A stretch of DNA of 64,000 bases from Pseudomonas coleopterorum (GCF_900105555.1 NZ_FNTZ01000001.1:2356001-2420000); one strand, 5' to 3'; shown: positions 15,648-25,414, counted from the first letter of the stretch. The notes: a model not told the origin generated them from the sequence alone. Program-made: numbers and translations.

Positions 15648-16847
15648 ATGAGAATCATCGAAAAGACCGGCGCCCAAGTGCGCACCCTCACCCCTGCCGA
15701 GCAGCAGTTGGTGACCGAGTTCGCCGAAGGCCGCAGCGAAGGTCCGAAACTGCTGCAGGCCAACCAGTGGCTGATGAAGGTCCGCACCCAGGGCCAGTGG
15801 CTGGCGTGCGATTGCCGGCCCGGCACGCTGCCGGTGATGAACGTGACGCTCAACAGCAGTACCGGCACCCTGTTCCTGAAGAACAACCCTGGTACGGCCG
15901 AGCATGCGCCCGGCTGCCCGTTCATCCATGACGAGCGCGAAAACCCGTCGGCGCGTGGGGACGACGCGCCACTGCCTGCCGCCTGGCTTCCTCCTGACGT
16001 GCCGCTCAAGCTGATAGGTGACTTTCGCGCACCTGCTACGCCGGCTGCTCCGGCGAACGCGCTGGCAGCGAGCCAGCGTCGGGAGCAGCACCGGTTGCTG
16101 TCGTTGCTGCTGACCTTCATCGAAGCCTCCGGGCTCAACGTGTATGCCACGCACTTGAAGAAGGACCTGAGCCGCCAGTTCTCCGATCTGCGCGCCGTGG
16201 CCACGCGTTACCCGCTGATCGATCGGGTGCCGGCGAGCAACTACCTGGAAACCCGCATCGACATGAAGCACATGATGATGCTCAAGTCGCGCCTGAAAGA
16301 TTCCACCGTGTTCATCGGGCAGCGTCGCTACGGGCTGTTGCTCGATTGCGTGGCAGACGTGGTGGGTCGCAAGGTGATCACCGACCGCAGCAGCGCCGGG
16401 TTCGACTTTCAAGGTCATCATCTTCTGTGGGGAGGGGCGCGCAGCAGCGGGCCGTTGCTGGCACTGGCGCTGTACTCGCCGGCCACCGCTGGCAGTCAGT
16501 TCTACGAGATGGTCCATGTGGCCACGGTGCCGGTGCTGACCCGCGGGCATCTGTTCCCGGTGTTCCGTGACGAGGAGCGGGAGCCATTGAAGATGCTGGT
16601 GTCGCTGATCGACTGGATGGCCAGCAAGGGCGTCAAGGTGGTGATGCGCCGACCGGTCATCGGCGCCATGGTGATGGATGAGCTGGTGCTCAGCTCGGAC
16701 CTGGACCGGGTGCTCTCGGTCTCGCTGATGAAGGAGCCGCTGGGTCCGGAGCCCAGCTCCGAGACCTTCAAGCGCTTGGCCGACTTCAAGAGCCTGGACA
16801 CCTTCCGCAAGTACGTGGCCGGTTTCTTCATGCGCGAGCGGGATTGA
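15648..16847 (+). CDS. Conserved hypothetical with N-terminal CxC...HxxxC motif (DUF1173-like?)
   Basis: A 399-residue soluble protein. Near the N-terminus, CDCRPGTLPVMNV (Cys54, Cys56) is followed by NNPGTAEHAPGCPF (His86, Cys90), a likely zinc-binding knuckle. The arrangement resembles DUF1173 proteins of conjugative plasmids, which also pair a CxC/PG/P element with an HxxxC element. The remaining 300 residues are mixed alpha/beta without a motif I recognise. It is divergent from the SRPBCC and recombinase genes. A link to mobile-element biology is inference. Confidence 0.65.
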   Translation: MRIIEKTGAQVRTLTPAEQQLVTEFAEGRSEGPKLLQANQWLMKVRTQGQWLACDCRPGTLPVMNVTLNSSTGTLFLKNNPGTAEHAPGCPFIHDERENPSARGDDAPLPAAWLPPDVPLKLIGDFRAPATPAAPANALAASQRREQHRLLSLLLTFIEASGLNVYATHLKKDLSRQFSDLRAVATRYPLIDRVPASNYLETRIDMKHMMMLKSRLKDSTVFIGQRRYGLLLDCVADVVGRKVITDRSSAGFDFQGHHLLWGGARSSGPLLALALYSPATAGSQFYEMVHVATVPVLTRGHLFPVFRDEEREPLKMLVSLIDWMASKGVKVVMRRPVIGAMVMDELVLSSDLDRVLSVSLMKEPLGPEPSSETFKRLADFKSLDTFRKYVAGFFMRERD

Positions 16848-16868
16848 CCGTCGGCGGCGGATTCGCTG

Positions 16869-18002
16869 CTAGCGGCGCAGTTGCCAGAGCAGGGCGATAT
16901 CCCGGGCGCGAGCGCTGAGCAGCTCACCTGCATCGCTGCAGGCCTGCTCCAGGGTCATCGGCCCGGAGGCCAGGGAAAAGGCGGCGTCGATCCCGTGGTT
17001 GTAAAGCTCTTGATAACCCTCGCCCAGCGTGCCGGCCAACACCACCACAGGGACGCCTGCGTCGCGTGCGATGCGCGCGACACCGAAGGGTGTTTTTCCG
17101 CGCAGGGTCTGCGCATCGAAGCGCCCTTCCCCCGTGATCACCAGATCGGCACCTTCCACAGCCTGGGCGAGGCCCACCAATTGCGCCACGACTTCCACGC
17201 CTGGGCGGAACGAGGCATCGAAAAACGCCTTGGCCGCGAAGCCCATGCCGCCGGCCGCTCCGCACCCCGGCAGGTTGCGGTGATCGTGGCCCAGTAGCGG
17301 TGCGCAGTGATCGGCAAAGTGGTCCAGGGCTTTATCCAGGGCCAAGACCTGTTCGGGCGTGGCGCCTTTCTGCGGACCGAAGATATGCGAGGCGCCATGC
17401 GGGCCGCACAAGGGGTTGTCGACATCGGCCGCGACTTCGAACTGCACCTCGGCCAGGCGCGGATCGAGGCCGCTGATATCGAGCGCGCTCAGGTTCGCCA
17501 ATGCCAGCCCACCACGCGGCAAGTCGGCGCCCTGGGCGTCGGTCATACGCAAACCCAGCGCGCAGAGCATGCCGGTGCCCGCGTCATTGGTGGCGCTGCC
17601 GCCGATGGCGAGAATGACACGCCGCGCGCCGGCTTCCAGCGCGGCAGCAATCAGCTGCCCGGTGCCGTAGGTGCTGCTGGCGCAGGCATCGCGGTGCTGC
17701 CGTTCGAGCAACTGCAATCCACTGGCTTCGGCCATCTCGATGATTGCGGTACGTTCGCTCGCCAGCCAGCCCCAATGCGCTTCGGTGGGCTGGCCCAGGG
17801 GGCCTTCCACGGTAAGGCTGCGCAGCTCGCCCTGACAGGCGGCCATGATGGCCTGCATGGTGCCTTCGCCGCCATCGGCCATGGGCCGTTCGACGAGTTG
17901 CGCATCGGGGAGCGCCTGGCGCAGTCCGCGGGCAATGGCCGAAGCCACATCGGCGGCGCTGAGGCTGTCCTTGAATGAGTCAGGTGCGATAACGATCTTC
18001 AT
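16869..18002 (-). CDS. Glycerate 2-kinase (GarK/GlxK family)
   Basis: It phosphorylates D-glycerate to 2-phosphoglycerate using ATP, feeding glyoxylate or sugar-acid catabolism into glycolysis. The 377 residues begin MKIVIAPDSFKDSLSA, a hallmark of the family, with RPMADGGEGTMQA, AIGGSATNDAGTGML, GCGAAGGMGF and TGEGRFDAQTLRGKTP. The ATG at 18002 is chosen because the conserved first strand begins there. It is convergent with the gene ending at 16847, 21 bp away. No glyoxylate-pathway genes are adjacent. Confidence 0.93.
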   Translation of the reverse strand: MKIVIAPDSFKDSLSAADVASAIARGLRQALPDAQLVERPMADGGEGTMQAIMAACQGELRSLTVEGPLGQPTEAHWGWLASERTAIIEMAEASGLQLLERQHRDACASSTYGTGQLIAAALEAGARRVILAIGGSATNDAGTGMLCALGLRMTDAQGADLPRGGLALANLSALDISGLDPRLAEVQFEVAADVDNPLCGPHGASHIFGPQKGATPEQVLALDKALDHFADHCAPLLGHDHRNLPGCGAAGGMGFAAKAFFDASFRPGVEVVAQLVGLAQAVEGADLVITGEGRFDAQTLRGKTPFGVARIARDAGVPVVVLAGTLGEGYQELYNHGIDAAFSLASGPMTLEQACSDAGELLSARARDIALLWQLRR

Positions 18003-18060
18003 GGCCGTTCTCCAGTTCTTGTACGTCGATGCTGCCAGTTTCACCGCGCCGGCGCGACTC

Positions 18061-18156
18061 CCGCAGGAGCGGTCATCGGCCGCGAAAGGCGCGATGCGGT
18101 GTGGCTGGGACAACGCGGTGCTCTTTTTGCGGCCACGGACTGCTCCTACGGAGGGT
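18061..18156. repeat. REP pair, GGAGCGGTCATCGGCCGCGAA class
   Basis: Two inverted copies of a Pseudomonas REP: GCAGGAGCGGTCATCGGCCG at 18063 and its diverged reverse complement TTTTTGCGGCCACGGACTGC near 18125. The same class recurs at 26610, 35109 and 43629. It lies between the glycerate kinase start and the copA promoter. Confidence 0.75.
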
Positions 18157-18166
18157 GTTGTCGGGC

Positions 18167-18197
18167 TTGACCTTCCCATGATGGGAAGGGTCAAAGT
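18167..18197 (+). promoter_or_regulatory. CueR-type (MerR family) promoter of copA
   Basis: A -35 TTGACC overlaps an inverted repeat ACCTTCC-N7-GGAAGGG at 18170-18190, almost the E. coli CueR operator ACCTTCC-N7-GGAAGGT. A -10-like CAAAGT begins 19 bases after the -35, the long spacer typical of MerR-activated promoters. A Cu(I)-responsive activator is predicted; cueR itself is not in the window. Confidence 0.8.
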
Positions 18198-18227
18198 CGA
18201 GGCTTGGAATGGAAGGAGGATGTGGGC

Positions 18228-20495
18228 ATGGCGGCAAATGAAGGTGCGATCGAGCTGGGCATTCAGGGGATGACCTGTGCGTCCTGCGTGGGTCGGGTCG
18301 AGCGGACACTGAGCAAGGTGCCCGGGGTGACGGCGGTGGCGGTCAACCTGGCCACCGAACGCGGCCGGGTGGAAGGCGATGGCGCGCTGGACGTGCAGGC
18401 ACTCATCGCCGCCATCGACAAGGCTGGCTACACCGCCAGACTGATCGAACACACCCGCGATGAGCTTGATCGAGCCAGCCAGGAACACCTGGAAGACGCC
18501 ACCCGCCTGCGGCGCGACCTGCGCGGGTCGGTGGCGCTGTCGCTGCCCGTGGTGATCCTGGAAATGGGCTCGCACCTGATACCCGGTTTTCACGCCTGGC
18601 TCGACCAGCACCTCGCTCAGCAGAGTAACTGGCTGCTGCAGTTCGCCCTGACCACCTTGGTGCTGCTCCTCTGTGCCAAACGCTTCTACGTCAAAGGCAC
18701 TCAGGCGTTGCTGCGCGGTGCGCCGGACATGAACTCGCTGGTCGCGGTGGGCACCCTCGCCGCCTACGGCTTTTCCGTGTTATCGACGTTCGCCGCCCAC
18801 GTGCTGCCCCCTGGCACGGCAACGGTCTACTACGAAGCGGTGTGCGTGATCATCTGCCTGATCCTGCTGGGTCGCACCTTGGAAGCCCGCGCCCGCGGCC
18901 GTACTTCCCAGGCGATCAAGCGCCTGTTGAACCTTCAGCCACAGACCGCCTGGGTGCAACGCCAAACCGGGCTGATGGAAGTCCCGCTGGCGCAATTGGT
19001 ACAGGGTGACGTAGTGCAGGTGCGGCCCGGCGAGCGGATCGCGGTGGACGGCAGCGTAGTGGCAGGCGACAGCTTCGTCGACGAATCGATGCTCACGGGC
19101 GAACCCATGCCGGTCCGCAAGGTGCGCAACGACAACGTCGTCGGGGGCACGCTGAACCAGAACGGCACGCTGCAGATACAGGCGACCGCGCTGGGCAGCG
19201 CCAGCCTCCTCGCCCGTATTGTGGCCATGGTCGAACAGGCTCAGGGCAGCAAGTTGCCGATCCAGGCGCTGGTTGACCGGGTAACGCTGTGGTTCGTGCC
19301 GGTGGTCATGGCTCTGGCGCTGGCCACTTTCGTCGGTTGGTACTGGCTGGGCCCTCAGCCCGCGCTGGGCATGGCGTTGGTGCACGCCGTGGCAGTGCTG
19401 ATCATCGCCTGCCCCTGTGCGATGGGCCTGGCGACGCCCACCTCGATCATGGTCGGCACCGGTCGTGGCGCCGAGCTGGGCATTCTGTTGCGCAAGGGCG
19501 AGGCGCTGCAGCGGCTCAAGGAGGCCCGCGTGGTCGCACTGGACAAGACCGGCACGCTCACCGAAGGCCAGCCGCGCCTGACCGACCTGCAGCTTGCACC
19601 TGGCTTCACCCGCGAACGGCTGCTGCCTCTGCTGGCAGCGGTCGAGGTTTTTTCCGAGCATCCGCTGGCCCTGGCCATCGTGGCGGCGGCACAGGAGGAA
19701 CAGCTGACCTGGCCTCAAGCGCAGGACTTCCAGGCGCACACCGGCTACGGCGTCAGCGCCACGGTGGATGAGCAAAAGGTGGCAATCGGTGCCGAGCGCT
19801 ACATGGTGCAACTGGGTGTGGATACCACGCCGTTCACCAGCGCCGCGCACGCGCTGGCCGAACACGGCAAGACTCCACTGTATGCCGCAGTGAATGGCCG
19901 CCTGGCTGCAGTCATCGCCGTGGCAGACCCCCTCAAGCCCTCCACCCAGGCTGCGATTCAGACGCTGCATGCACTGGGCCTGAAAGTCGCAATGATCTCA
20001 GGGGATGACCGCCGCACCGCCCAGGCCATCGCCGCCCAGTTGGGCATCGATCATGTGGTGGCCGAGGTGCTGCCCGAGGGCAAGGTGGACGCCGTTCAGG
20101 CCTTGCAGCGCGAATATGGCCTGACGGTCTACGTAGGCGACGGCATCAACGATGCGCCGGCGCTGGCCCAGGCCGATGTCGGCATTGCCGTGGGTAGTGG
20201 CACGGACATCGCCATCGAGGCGGCGGATGTGGTGCTGATGTCGGATAATCTGGGCTCGGTGGCCACCGCCATCGCGCTGTCGACGGCGACCCTGAACAAC
20301 ATTCGTCAGAACCTGTTCTGGGCCTTCGTCTACAACGCTGCCCTGATCCCCGTGGCTGCGGGGCTGCTCTACCCGATCAACGGGCTGACCCTGTCGCCGC
20401 AATTCGCGGCGGGGGCCATGGCCTTGTCGTCGGTTTTCGTGCTGGTCAATGCGCTGCGGCTCAAAGGCTTTCAGCCCCCCGCCGCGCGGTCATAG
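18228..20495 (+). CDS. copA: Cu(I)-exporting P1B-type ATPase
   Basis: It pumps Cu(I) from cytoplasm to periplasm. The 755 residues carry one N-terminal heavy-metal domain (GMTCASC, Cys17 and Cys20), eight predicted helices, the membrane CPC site ([11 protein letters not shown]) and phosphorylation motif [15 protein letters not shown] and [14 protein letters not shown] follow. The start at 18228 is supported by AAGGAGG 8 bases upstream; in-frame ATGs at 18204 and 18207 lack this. Copper specificity fits the CPC site and the CueR-like promoter. Its end overlaps the convergent xdhC end by 6 bp. Confidence 0.95.
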   Translation: MAANEGAIELGIQGMTCASCVGRVERTLSKVPGVTAVAVNLATERGRVEGDGALDVQALIAAIDKAGYTARLIEHTRDELDRASQEHLEDATRLRRDLRGSVALSLPVVILEMGSHLIPGFHAWLDQHLAQQSNWLLQFALTTLVLLLCAKRFYVKGTQALLRGAPDMNSLVAVGTLAAYGFSVLSTFAAHVLPPGTATVYYEAVCVIICLILLGRTLEARARGRTSQAIKRLLNLQPQTAWVQRQTGLMEVPLAQLVQGDVVQVRPGERIAVDGSVVAGDSFVDESMLTGEPMPVRKVRNDNVVGGTLNQNGTLQIQATALGSASLLARIVAMVEQAQGSKLPIQALVDRVTLWFVPVVMALALATFVGWYWLGPQPALGMALVHAVAVLIIACPCAMGLATPTSIMVGTGRGAELGILLRKGEALQRLKEARVVALDKTGTLTEGQPRLTDLQLAPGFTRERLLPLLAAVEVFSEHPLALAIVAAAQEEQLTWPQAQDFQAHTGYGVSATVDEQKVAIGAERYMVQLGVDTTPFTSAAHALAEHGKTPLYAAVNGRLAAVIAVADPLKPSTQAAIQTLHALGLKVAMISGDDRRTAQAIAAQLGIDHVVAEVLPEGKVDAVQALQREYGLTVYVGDGINDAPALAQADVGIAVGSGTDIAIEAADVVLMSDNLGSVATAIALSTATLNNIRQNLFWAFVYNAALIPVAAGLLYPINGLTLSPQFAAGAMALSSVFVLVNALRLKGFQPPAARS

Positions 20496-21458
20496 GCGCT
20501 GCCGGTCGATGCCATTGGCCGCACGCAGGATATCCGCCATGACCGCAAGGGCGATTTCGGCGGGTGTCTTGCTGCCCAGGTTCAGACCGATGGGTGCATG
20601 GATACGCTGCTGTGCATCGGCGTCCAGACCGCCGATGCGCTGAAGGCGCTCGAAACGCTTTTCGCTGGTGCGCATCGAACCCATGGCACCGATGTAGAAC
20701 GCTGGTGTGCGTACCGCTTCGAGCAGGGTGAGGTCGTCGAGTCGAGGGTCGTGGGTCAACGCCACCACCGCTGTCGCCGAATGGCAGCCGCCTTCGGCGA
20801 TGAACACCGCGGGCAAGACTTCATGGACCTGCACGCCTGGCAGGTCGAGGCGGGCCAGGACTTCGGGGCGTGGTTCGCAGAGGATCACTTCGTAGCCAAG
20901 GCTCAAGGCGAACCCGGCACAGAACTCGGCCACCGGCGACAGGCCGGCCAGGATCAGGCGCTGTACGGCGCCGATGCGGATGCGTACTTCTTCATCGCTC
21001 ACCAGCACCCGCGCATCGCCCATGCTCCCGGGGCGAATGCTGCGCTGATCGCTTCCGGGTATGACCTGGCGAGCCACCAACTGGCCGCCGGCGAAGGCGT
21101 GTTCCACCTGTTGCAGGTGCTCCCGCGTCGCGTCACCGGGCGTGAGGTATTCCACCAGCACATCCAGAACGCCGCCACAGGGCAGCGCCATGGTCGGCGC
21201 CAGGCCGCCGTCGCCGTAGCGCACCACCTGATTGACCGGTGTGAAAAATCCGGCGGCGACGCGCTCGAGAAAATCGTCTTCCACACAGCCACCCGACAAC
21301 GAGCCGCAATGTTCGCCATTATCCAGAGCGACCAGCATCGCCCCCGGCCCGCGTGGCGCCGAACCGAAGGTCGACAATACCGTGCACAGCCATACGCCCC
21401 GGCCCTGGGCAAGCCAGGCCTGGGCCTGTTGTATGACTTGCAGATCAAGCTGCTTCAT
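20490..21458 (-). CDS. XdhC/CoxI family molybdoenzyme maturation protein
   Basis: A 322-residue protein with an N-terminal XdhC/CoxI domain ([30 protein letters not shown]) and a C-terminal Rossmann-like domain. The latter contains [40 protein letters not shown]. XdhC proteins bind and sulfurate molybdenum cofactor for xanthine dehydrogenase-type enzymes. No molybdenum hydroxylase is in the window, but the next same-strand genes include a hydroxyisourate-hydrolase-like protein, a loose purine link. The ATG at 21458 is at the conserved N-terminus. Confidence 0.88.
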   Translation of the reverse strand: MKQLDLQVIQQAQAWLAQGRGVWLCTVLSTFGSAPRGPGAMLVALDNGEHCGSLSGGCVEDDFLERVAAGFFTPVNQVVRYGDGGLAPTMALPCGGVLDVLVEYLTPGDATREHLQQVEHAFAGGQLVARQVIPGSDQRSIRPGSMGDARVLVSDEEVRIRIGAVQRLILAGLSPVAEFCAGFALSLGYEVILCEPRPEVLARLDLPGVQVHEVLPAVFIAEGGCHSATAVVALTHDPRLDDLTLLEAVRTPAFYIGAMGSMRTSEKRFERLQRIGGLDADAQQRIHAPIGLNLGSKTPAEIALAVMADILRAANGIDRQRL

Positions 21459-21632
21459 CGATGGACACCCGTCATGATCCTGCGCAATTCCCCGGCGCCC
21501 TGCCCTGCGGCGCTGCTCTGGTGCAACAGACCGCAGGCAGGGGGCAATAGTTTTCCGGGTATGGCGAAAGCATGGCGGCCATCCTTGCATATGCCCGACC
21601 GCAGCCGGGCACTCGCATCACTGCCCGTACGG

Positions 21633-22034
21633 CTACGAACCGCGATAGGTGCTGAAGCCGTAGGGGCTGAGCAGCAACGGGATGTGGTAGTGCTGCTCGG
21701 TGTTCTTGACCTCGAAGATGACCGGAATTTCCGGGAAGAACGTGTCATGACCAACCTTGCGGTAGTAGTCGCCGGTCTTGAACACCACGCGGTATTCACC
21801 CGCAGCGAATGGGCGCTGCTGCGGGAACAGCTCGGCGATGCGCCCTTGCTCGTTGGTAACGCCCTTGCCCAGTGCTTGCCACTGGTTGCCCTGATGCTGC
21901 TCCAGGGTCACTTCGATACCGGCCGATGGTACGCCGGTTTCCAGGTTCAGTACGTGGACGCTCAGGGGATTGGCAGCCATCGCCAGGCCGGACAGCGAGG
22001 CCAGGCTGATGGCCAGAAGAGTCTTTTTCAACAT
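21633..22034 (-). CDS. hiuH: Exported 5-hydroxyisourate hydrolase-like (transthyretin-related) protein
   Basis: A transthyretin-like protein of 133 residues with a signal peptide (MLKKTLLAISLASLSGLAMA) and mature sequence beginning NPLSVHVLNLETGVPSAGI. YHIPLLLSPYGFSTYRGS matches the family C-terminus YRGS. The family hydrolyses 5-hydroxyisourate in urate breakdown. Periplasmic export and linkage to an HprRS-like system parallel E. coli hiuH (yedX) beside hprRS (yedVW). It lies 14 bp after the HbpS-like gene, apparently one operon. Confidence 0.9.
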   Translation of the reverse strand: MLKKTLLAISLASLSGLAMAANPLSVHVLNLETGVPSAGIEVTLEQHQGNQWQALGKGVTNEQGRIAELFPQQRPFAAGEYRVVFKTGDYYRKVGHDTFFPEIPVIFEVKNTEQHYHIPLLLSPYGFSTYRGS

Positions 22035-22048
22035 GGTGCAGCGCTCCT

Positions 22049-22516
22049 TCAAGGGTGAGTGGCCAGACCGACGGATTCGGTGGCCTTGATTGCACAGGCT
22101 TCGTCCTGCTCGGCCCCGCCGGCGCCGGCGATGCCAACGGCACCGACCAACTGCGTGCCCTCGTAGACCGGCACGCCGCCGCCGAGCAGCAGCAACTGCC
22201 CCAGGGAATTCAGGTTGGCGGCTTCGGGGGTGTTGCGGGCGCGTTCGGCAAAGGCCCGGGTCGGGGTCTTGGTCGAGAGTGCGGTGTAGGCTTTCAACCG
22301 CGCCGCTTCGGTGTTGTGCGGCCCCACCGCGTCGCCGCGTTGCTGGACGATGACGTTGCCGCCGCGGTCCAGGACCGCCACCGCGGCCACGCAGCCGCTG
22401 CCGTTGGCCAGCCGCTGGGCAGTTGCCAGGTCCAGGTCCGGATGCTGGGCCAGCGCAGCATGGGCCTGCGTGGCCAGCAGACAGCTCAGGGTGAATGTCA
22501 TGCAAAGGGCTTTCAT
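22049..22516 (-). CDS. GlcG/HbpS family (DUF336) exported protein
   Basis: A 155-residue protein with a signal peptide (MKALCMTFTLSCLLATQAHA) and a GlcG/HbpS domain: VAVLDRGGNVIVQQRGDAVG, AYTALSTKTPT, GGGVPVYEGTQLVGAVGIAG. HbpS of Streptomyces is an extracytoplasmic haem-binding redox partner of the SenS-SenR two-component system. This gene is divergent from a two-component system with a shared regulatory box, so a sensory accessory role is plausible but is inference. It is the first gene of the hiuH transcript. Confidence 0.87.
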   Translation of the reverse strand: MKALCMTFTLSCLLATQAHAALAQHPDLDLATAQRLANGSGCVAAVAVLDRGGNVIVQQRGDAVGPHNTEAARLKAYTALSTKTPTRAFAERARNTPEAANLNSLGQLLLLGGGVPVYEGTQLVGAVGIAGAGGAEQDEACAIKATESVGLATHP

Positions 22517-22582
22517 CGGGCTTCTCCGTGGTCAGTGGCAACCACGTTAACAAGCATGCCCCGACAGAACCCCGTCGCAGGG

Positions 22583-22598
22583 ATTACAACTTTGTAAT
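22583..22598. promoter_or_regulatory. HprR/CusR/CopR-type box ATTACAACTTTGTAAT
   Basis: A perfect inverted repeat ATTACA-N4-TGTAAT in the 134-bp divergent region between the HbpS-hiuH genes and the response regulator gene. It closely matches the published E. coli HprR (YedW) site CATTACAAAATTGTAATG and the copper-response boxes of CopR/PcoR. It is expected to be bound by the adjacent response regulator and to control both directions. Confidence 0.82.
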
Positions 22599-22650
22599 AG
22601 GCAATCGGGCGGCGGAGGCCTAGCCTATGCGCGGGTACAGGAGCTGAACG

Positions 22651-23325
22651 ATGCGTGTGTTGCTGGTTGAAGATGAAGCGAAAACGGCGAATTTTCTCGC
22701 CAAGGGGCTGGGTGAATCCGGCTTTTCGGTAGACGTGGCGCTCAACGGGCTGGATGGACGCTATCTGATCGAACAACAGGCTTATGACCTGGTGATTCTC
22801 GATGTGATGCTGCCCGGCCTGAACGGCTGGCAACTGCTCAAGCTGATCCGTCAGCGAGGCGCGACACCGGTGCTGTTCCTGACCGCCAAGGACGCCATCG
22901 AAGATCGCGTGCGCGGGCTGGAGCTGGGCGCCGACGACTACCTGGTGAAGCCGTTCGCCTTCGCCGAGCTGCTGGCGCGGGTGCGTACGCTGTTGCGTCG
23001 GGGCGCGGTACGCGAGGTCGAGCACTACCAGGTGGCCGATCTGGAAGTGGACGTGCTGCGCCGTCGAGTCAGCCGCGGTGGGCAACGCATCAGCCTGACC
23101 AACAAGGAGTTCGCCTTGCTGCACATGCTGATCAGCCGGCCCGGCGAGGCGCTCTCGCGCACGTTGATCGCATCCCAGGTGTGGAACCTGAATTTCGACA
23201 GCGACACCAACATGGTCGAGGTAGCGATACGCCGCCTGCGCGCCAAGGTCGACGACCCGTTCATGCCCAAGCTGATCCATACCGTGCGTGGCGTCGGTTA
23301 TCGGCTGGAGCACCAGGATGAGTGA
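22651..23325 (+). CDS. hprR: OmpR-family response regulator (HprR/IrlR/CopR-like)
   Basis: A 224-residue transcription factor. The receiver domain (about 1-115) has the acidic pocket VEDEAK, the phospho-acceptor in [15 protein letters not shown] and the switch Lys in [10 protein letters not shown]. The C-terminal winged helix (about 125-224) ends in [20 protein letters not shown] and GVGYRLE. This belongs to the heavy-metal/peroxide clade. AGGAGCTGAACG precedes the ATG. It overlaps the kinase gene by 8 bp. The symbol rests on synteny with hiuH and the box, not on a tree. Confidence 0.88.
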   Translation: MRVLLVEDEAKTANFLAKGLGESGFSVDVALNGLDGRYLIEQQAYDLVILDVMLPGLNGWQLLKLIRQRGATPVLFLTAKDAIEDRVRGLELGADDYLVKPFAFAELLARVRTLLRRGAVREVEHYQVADLEVDVLRRRVSRGGQRISLTNKEFALLHMLISRPGEALSRTLIASQVWNLNFDSDTNMVEVAIRRLRAKVDDPFMPKLIHTVRGVGYRLEHQDE

Positions 23326-24742
23326 ACGCCGCCATTCCCTGGCCTGGCGGCTGGCGCTGGCCGTGGCGGTGGTCTGCACGCTGGCGATGAGTGCGGTCGC
23401 GGTGTTTCTGTACCGCTCGCTGGCGGCTGAAATTGCCTACCGCGACGATCTCGCCCTGCTGGGTCGACTCGAACAGGTCCGCACCCTGCTCCACGACAGC
23501 GACAGCCTGGGCGCCCTGCAGCAGCGCCCTCAGTTGTACCAGAACATGCTTGGCAATCAGGAGAGCGTGCTGCGCGTGCGCCGCGCCGATGGCAGTCTGG
23601 TGTTCGAGATCAACCCCCATGACGAGACATTGGGCGATCCGCCACGCATCGGTGTGAGTCAGCAGCCGAGCCGGACCGACATTCGTCAGGACCGTAACGC
23701 CTTGTTGCTGGCCGGTGACGCGGTCGGTCCGGCGGGCGAAGCGCTGACGGTGATGGTCGGCAAACGCCTGCACGAGCGCGAAGCGATCCTGGCCAGCTAT
23801 CGGCTGCGTCTGTACCTGGCCGTGGCGGCGGGCGCTTTGCTGGCCTGGATCATCGGTCTGCTGCTGGTACGGCGGGCGCTGACCCCCCTGCGCGATATGG
23901 CCGACGCGCTGGCCCTCATCGACCTGCGCAATCTGCATCGACGGCTGGCCGATACCGCCGCGCCCCTGGAATTGCAGGCGCCCCTCCAGGCGCTCAATGG
24001 CATGCTGGCGCGGCTCGAACAGGGTTTCGAACGGCTCTCACAATTCTCGGCCGATCTGGCCCACGAAATTCGCACCCCGCTCCACACGCTGCTGGCCAGC
24101 ACGGGCCAAGCCCTGAACCAGCCCCGCAGTTCGGATGAATACCGTGAATTGCTCGGTTCCAACATCGAGGAGTACGAGCGTCTGAATCGCATGGTGGAAA
24201 ACCTGCTGTTTCTGGCCCGTGCCGACCACGGGCAGCGCCCGGTGCACCTGCAGGCCATCGACCTTGCTCATCTGGGCGAAGAGCTGTGCGACTACTTCCA
24301 ACTGCTGGCCGACGAGCGCGGTGCATGCCTTGGGCATTCGCTGCATGGGACGTTGAACACCGACCTGCAACTGTTGCAACGGGCCTTGGGCAATCTGCTC
24401 GCCAACGCGGTGCGCCACGCCCGCCCCGGCACGACTGTGCGGTTGAGCCGACACGATGACGCGGCGTTCGTGCGCCTGTGCGTACGCAACGAAGGTGACA
24501 CCATCGCGCCGGAGCATCTGCCGAGGTTGTTCGACCGTTTCTTCCGCATCGATCCGGCACGCACGGAGCCTGGCGACTCCGGTGGCCTGGGGTTGGCCAT
24601 CGTGCAGTCGATCATGACGTTGGTGAACGGCAAGGTGAGTGCGTCCAGTGGCGACGGCGTGACGACCTTTACTTTGAGCTTCCCGAATTCGGGCAACGTG
24701 CGGCTTGATTCCTACGTTGATAGTGACCCTTCATCGGCGTGA
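23318..24742 (+). CDS. hprS: Sensor histidine kinase (HprS/IrlS/CusS-like)
   Basis: A 474-residue inner-membrane kinase with a first helix near residues 8-30, a periplasmic sensor of about 130 residues and a second helix near 165-187. HAMP follows, then HisKA with phospho-acceptor His in [16 protein letters not shown]. The ATPase domain contains [22 protein letters not shown] and [11 protein letters not shown]. It is translationally coupled to the regulator. In E. coli the equivalent kinase responds to peroxide and copper; copper genes on both sides here agree. The stimulus in this strain is not shown by sequence. Confidence 0.88.
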   Translation: MSERRHSLAWRLALAVAVVCTLAMSAVAVFLYRSLAAEIAYRDDLALLGRLEQVRTLLHDSDSLGALQQRPQLYQNMLGNQESVLRVRRADGSLVFEINPHDETLGDPPRIGVSQQPSRTDIRQDRNALLLAGDAVGPAGEALTVMVGKRLHEREAILASYRLRLYLAVAAGALLAWIIGLLLVRRALTPLRDMADALALIDLRNLHRRLADTAAPLELQAPLQALNGMLARLEQGFERLSQFSADLAHEIRTPLHTLLASTGQALNQPRSSDEYRELLGSNIEEYERLNRMVENLLFLARADHGQRPVHLQAIDLAHLGEELCDYFQLLADERGACLGHSLHGTLNTDLQLLQRALGNLLANAVRHARPGTTVRLSRHDDAAFVRLCVRNEGDTIAPEHLPRLFDRFFRIDPARTEPGDSGGLGLAIVQSIMTLVNGKVSASSGDGVTTFTLSFPNSGNVRLDSYVDSDPSSA

Positions 24743-24836
24743 TTGAAAAAATCTCTGAGCATTCCGGTTCACAGCGCGGTCGATTTAATTAGTGGTTACA
24801 AACCCTATCCCGCAAACCTGTACCAGGAGATTTCAA

Positions 24837-25367
24837 ATGGCCGTTGCCAATGTGAAACAGGAACTCAAGACCGTATCGTCCGTCAAGGCCAAGGCCGAAA
24901 AAGGCGAAGGCGCCCGCTTGCAGAACCAAGCCGAAGTTGGTCAGGAACTGGCAGTGCTGCTATCTGACGTCTTTGCGCTGTACTTCAAAACCAAGAACTA
25001 CCACTGGCACATGAAAGGCTCGCATTTCCGCGACTATCATCTGCTGCTGGAAGAGCAAGCCACTCAGATCTACGCCATCACTGACCTGATCGCCGAGCGC
25101 GCTCGCAAGATTGGCGAGCCCACCGTTCGCTCGATGGAGCAGATGGTGCAACTCAAGCGCCTGGCCAGCAGCGAAGCTGCCGACCTGTCGCCGGAAGACA
25201 TGCTGACCGAGCTGCATGACGACAACCAGTCCCTGGCTGCCTACATGCGCACTACCCACGGCGTCACCGACGAAGCCAACGACCTGTCCACCACCAGCCT
25301 GCTGGAAGAGTGGATCGACCAGGCGGAAGAGCGCGCCTGGTTCCTGGGCCAGACCGTCGGCAAGTGA
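24837..25367 (+). CDS. dps: Dps-family DNA-binding ferritin-like protein
   Basis: It oxidises and stores iron with peroxide, protecting DNA. The 176 residues include a Lys-rich N-terminal tail (about 25 residues) that could bind DNA and the intersubunit ferroxidase segment NYHWHMKGSHFRDYHLLLEE with the conserved His, His, Asp and Glu pattern. The following helices end WIDQAEERAWFLGQTVGK. AGGAG precedes the ATG at 24837. It begins 94 bp after the sensor kinase and fits a peroxide-defence neighbourhood; no OxyR site could be assigned. Confidence 0.92.
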   Translation: MAVANVKQELKTVSSVKAKAEKGEGARLQNQAEVGQELAVLLSDVFALYFKTKNYHWHMKGSHFRDYHLLLEEQATQIYAITDLIAERARKIGEPTVRSMEQMVQLKRLASSEAADLSPEDMLTELHDDNQSLAAYMRTTHGVTDEANDLSTTSLLEEWIDQAEERAWFLGQTVGK

Positions 25368-25414
25368 TTGCGACGATGCAACTGTGATGCCGGCAGCGCC
25401 CAGTTGCCGGTCAT

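Noticed and set aside
14014..16847. Integrated mobile element
   Set aside because: Only a recombinase and one motif-level resemblance; no direct repeats, phage or conjugation genes, and composition like its neighbours.
18010..18611. N-terminal extension of the glycerate kinase frame over the REP and CueR promoter
   Set aside because: It would span known regulatory DNA and part of copA; the conserved enzyme starts at 18002.
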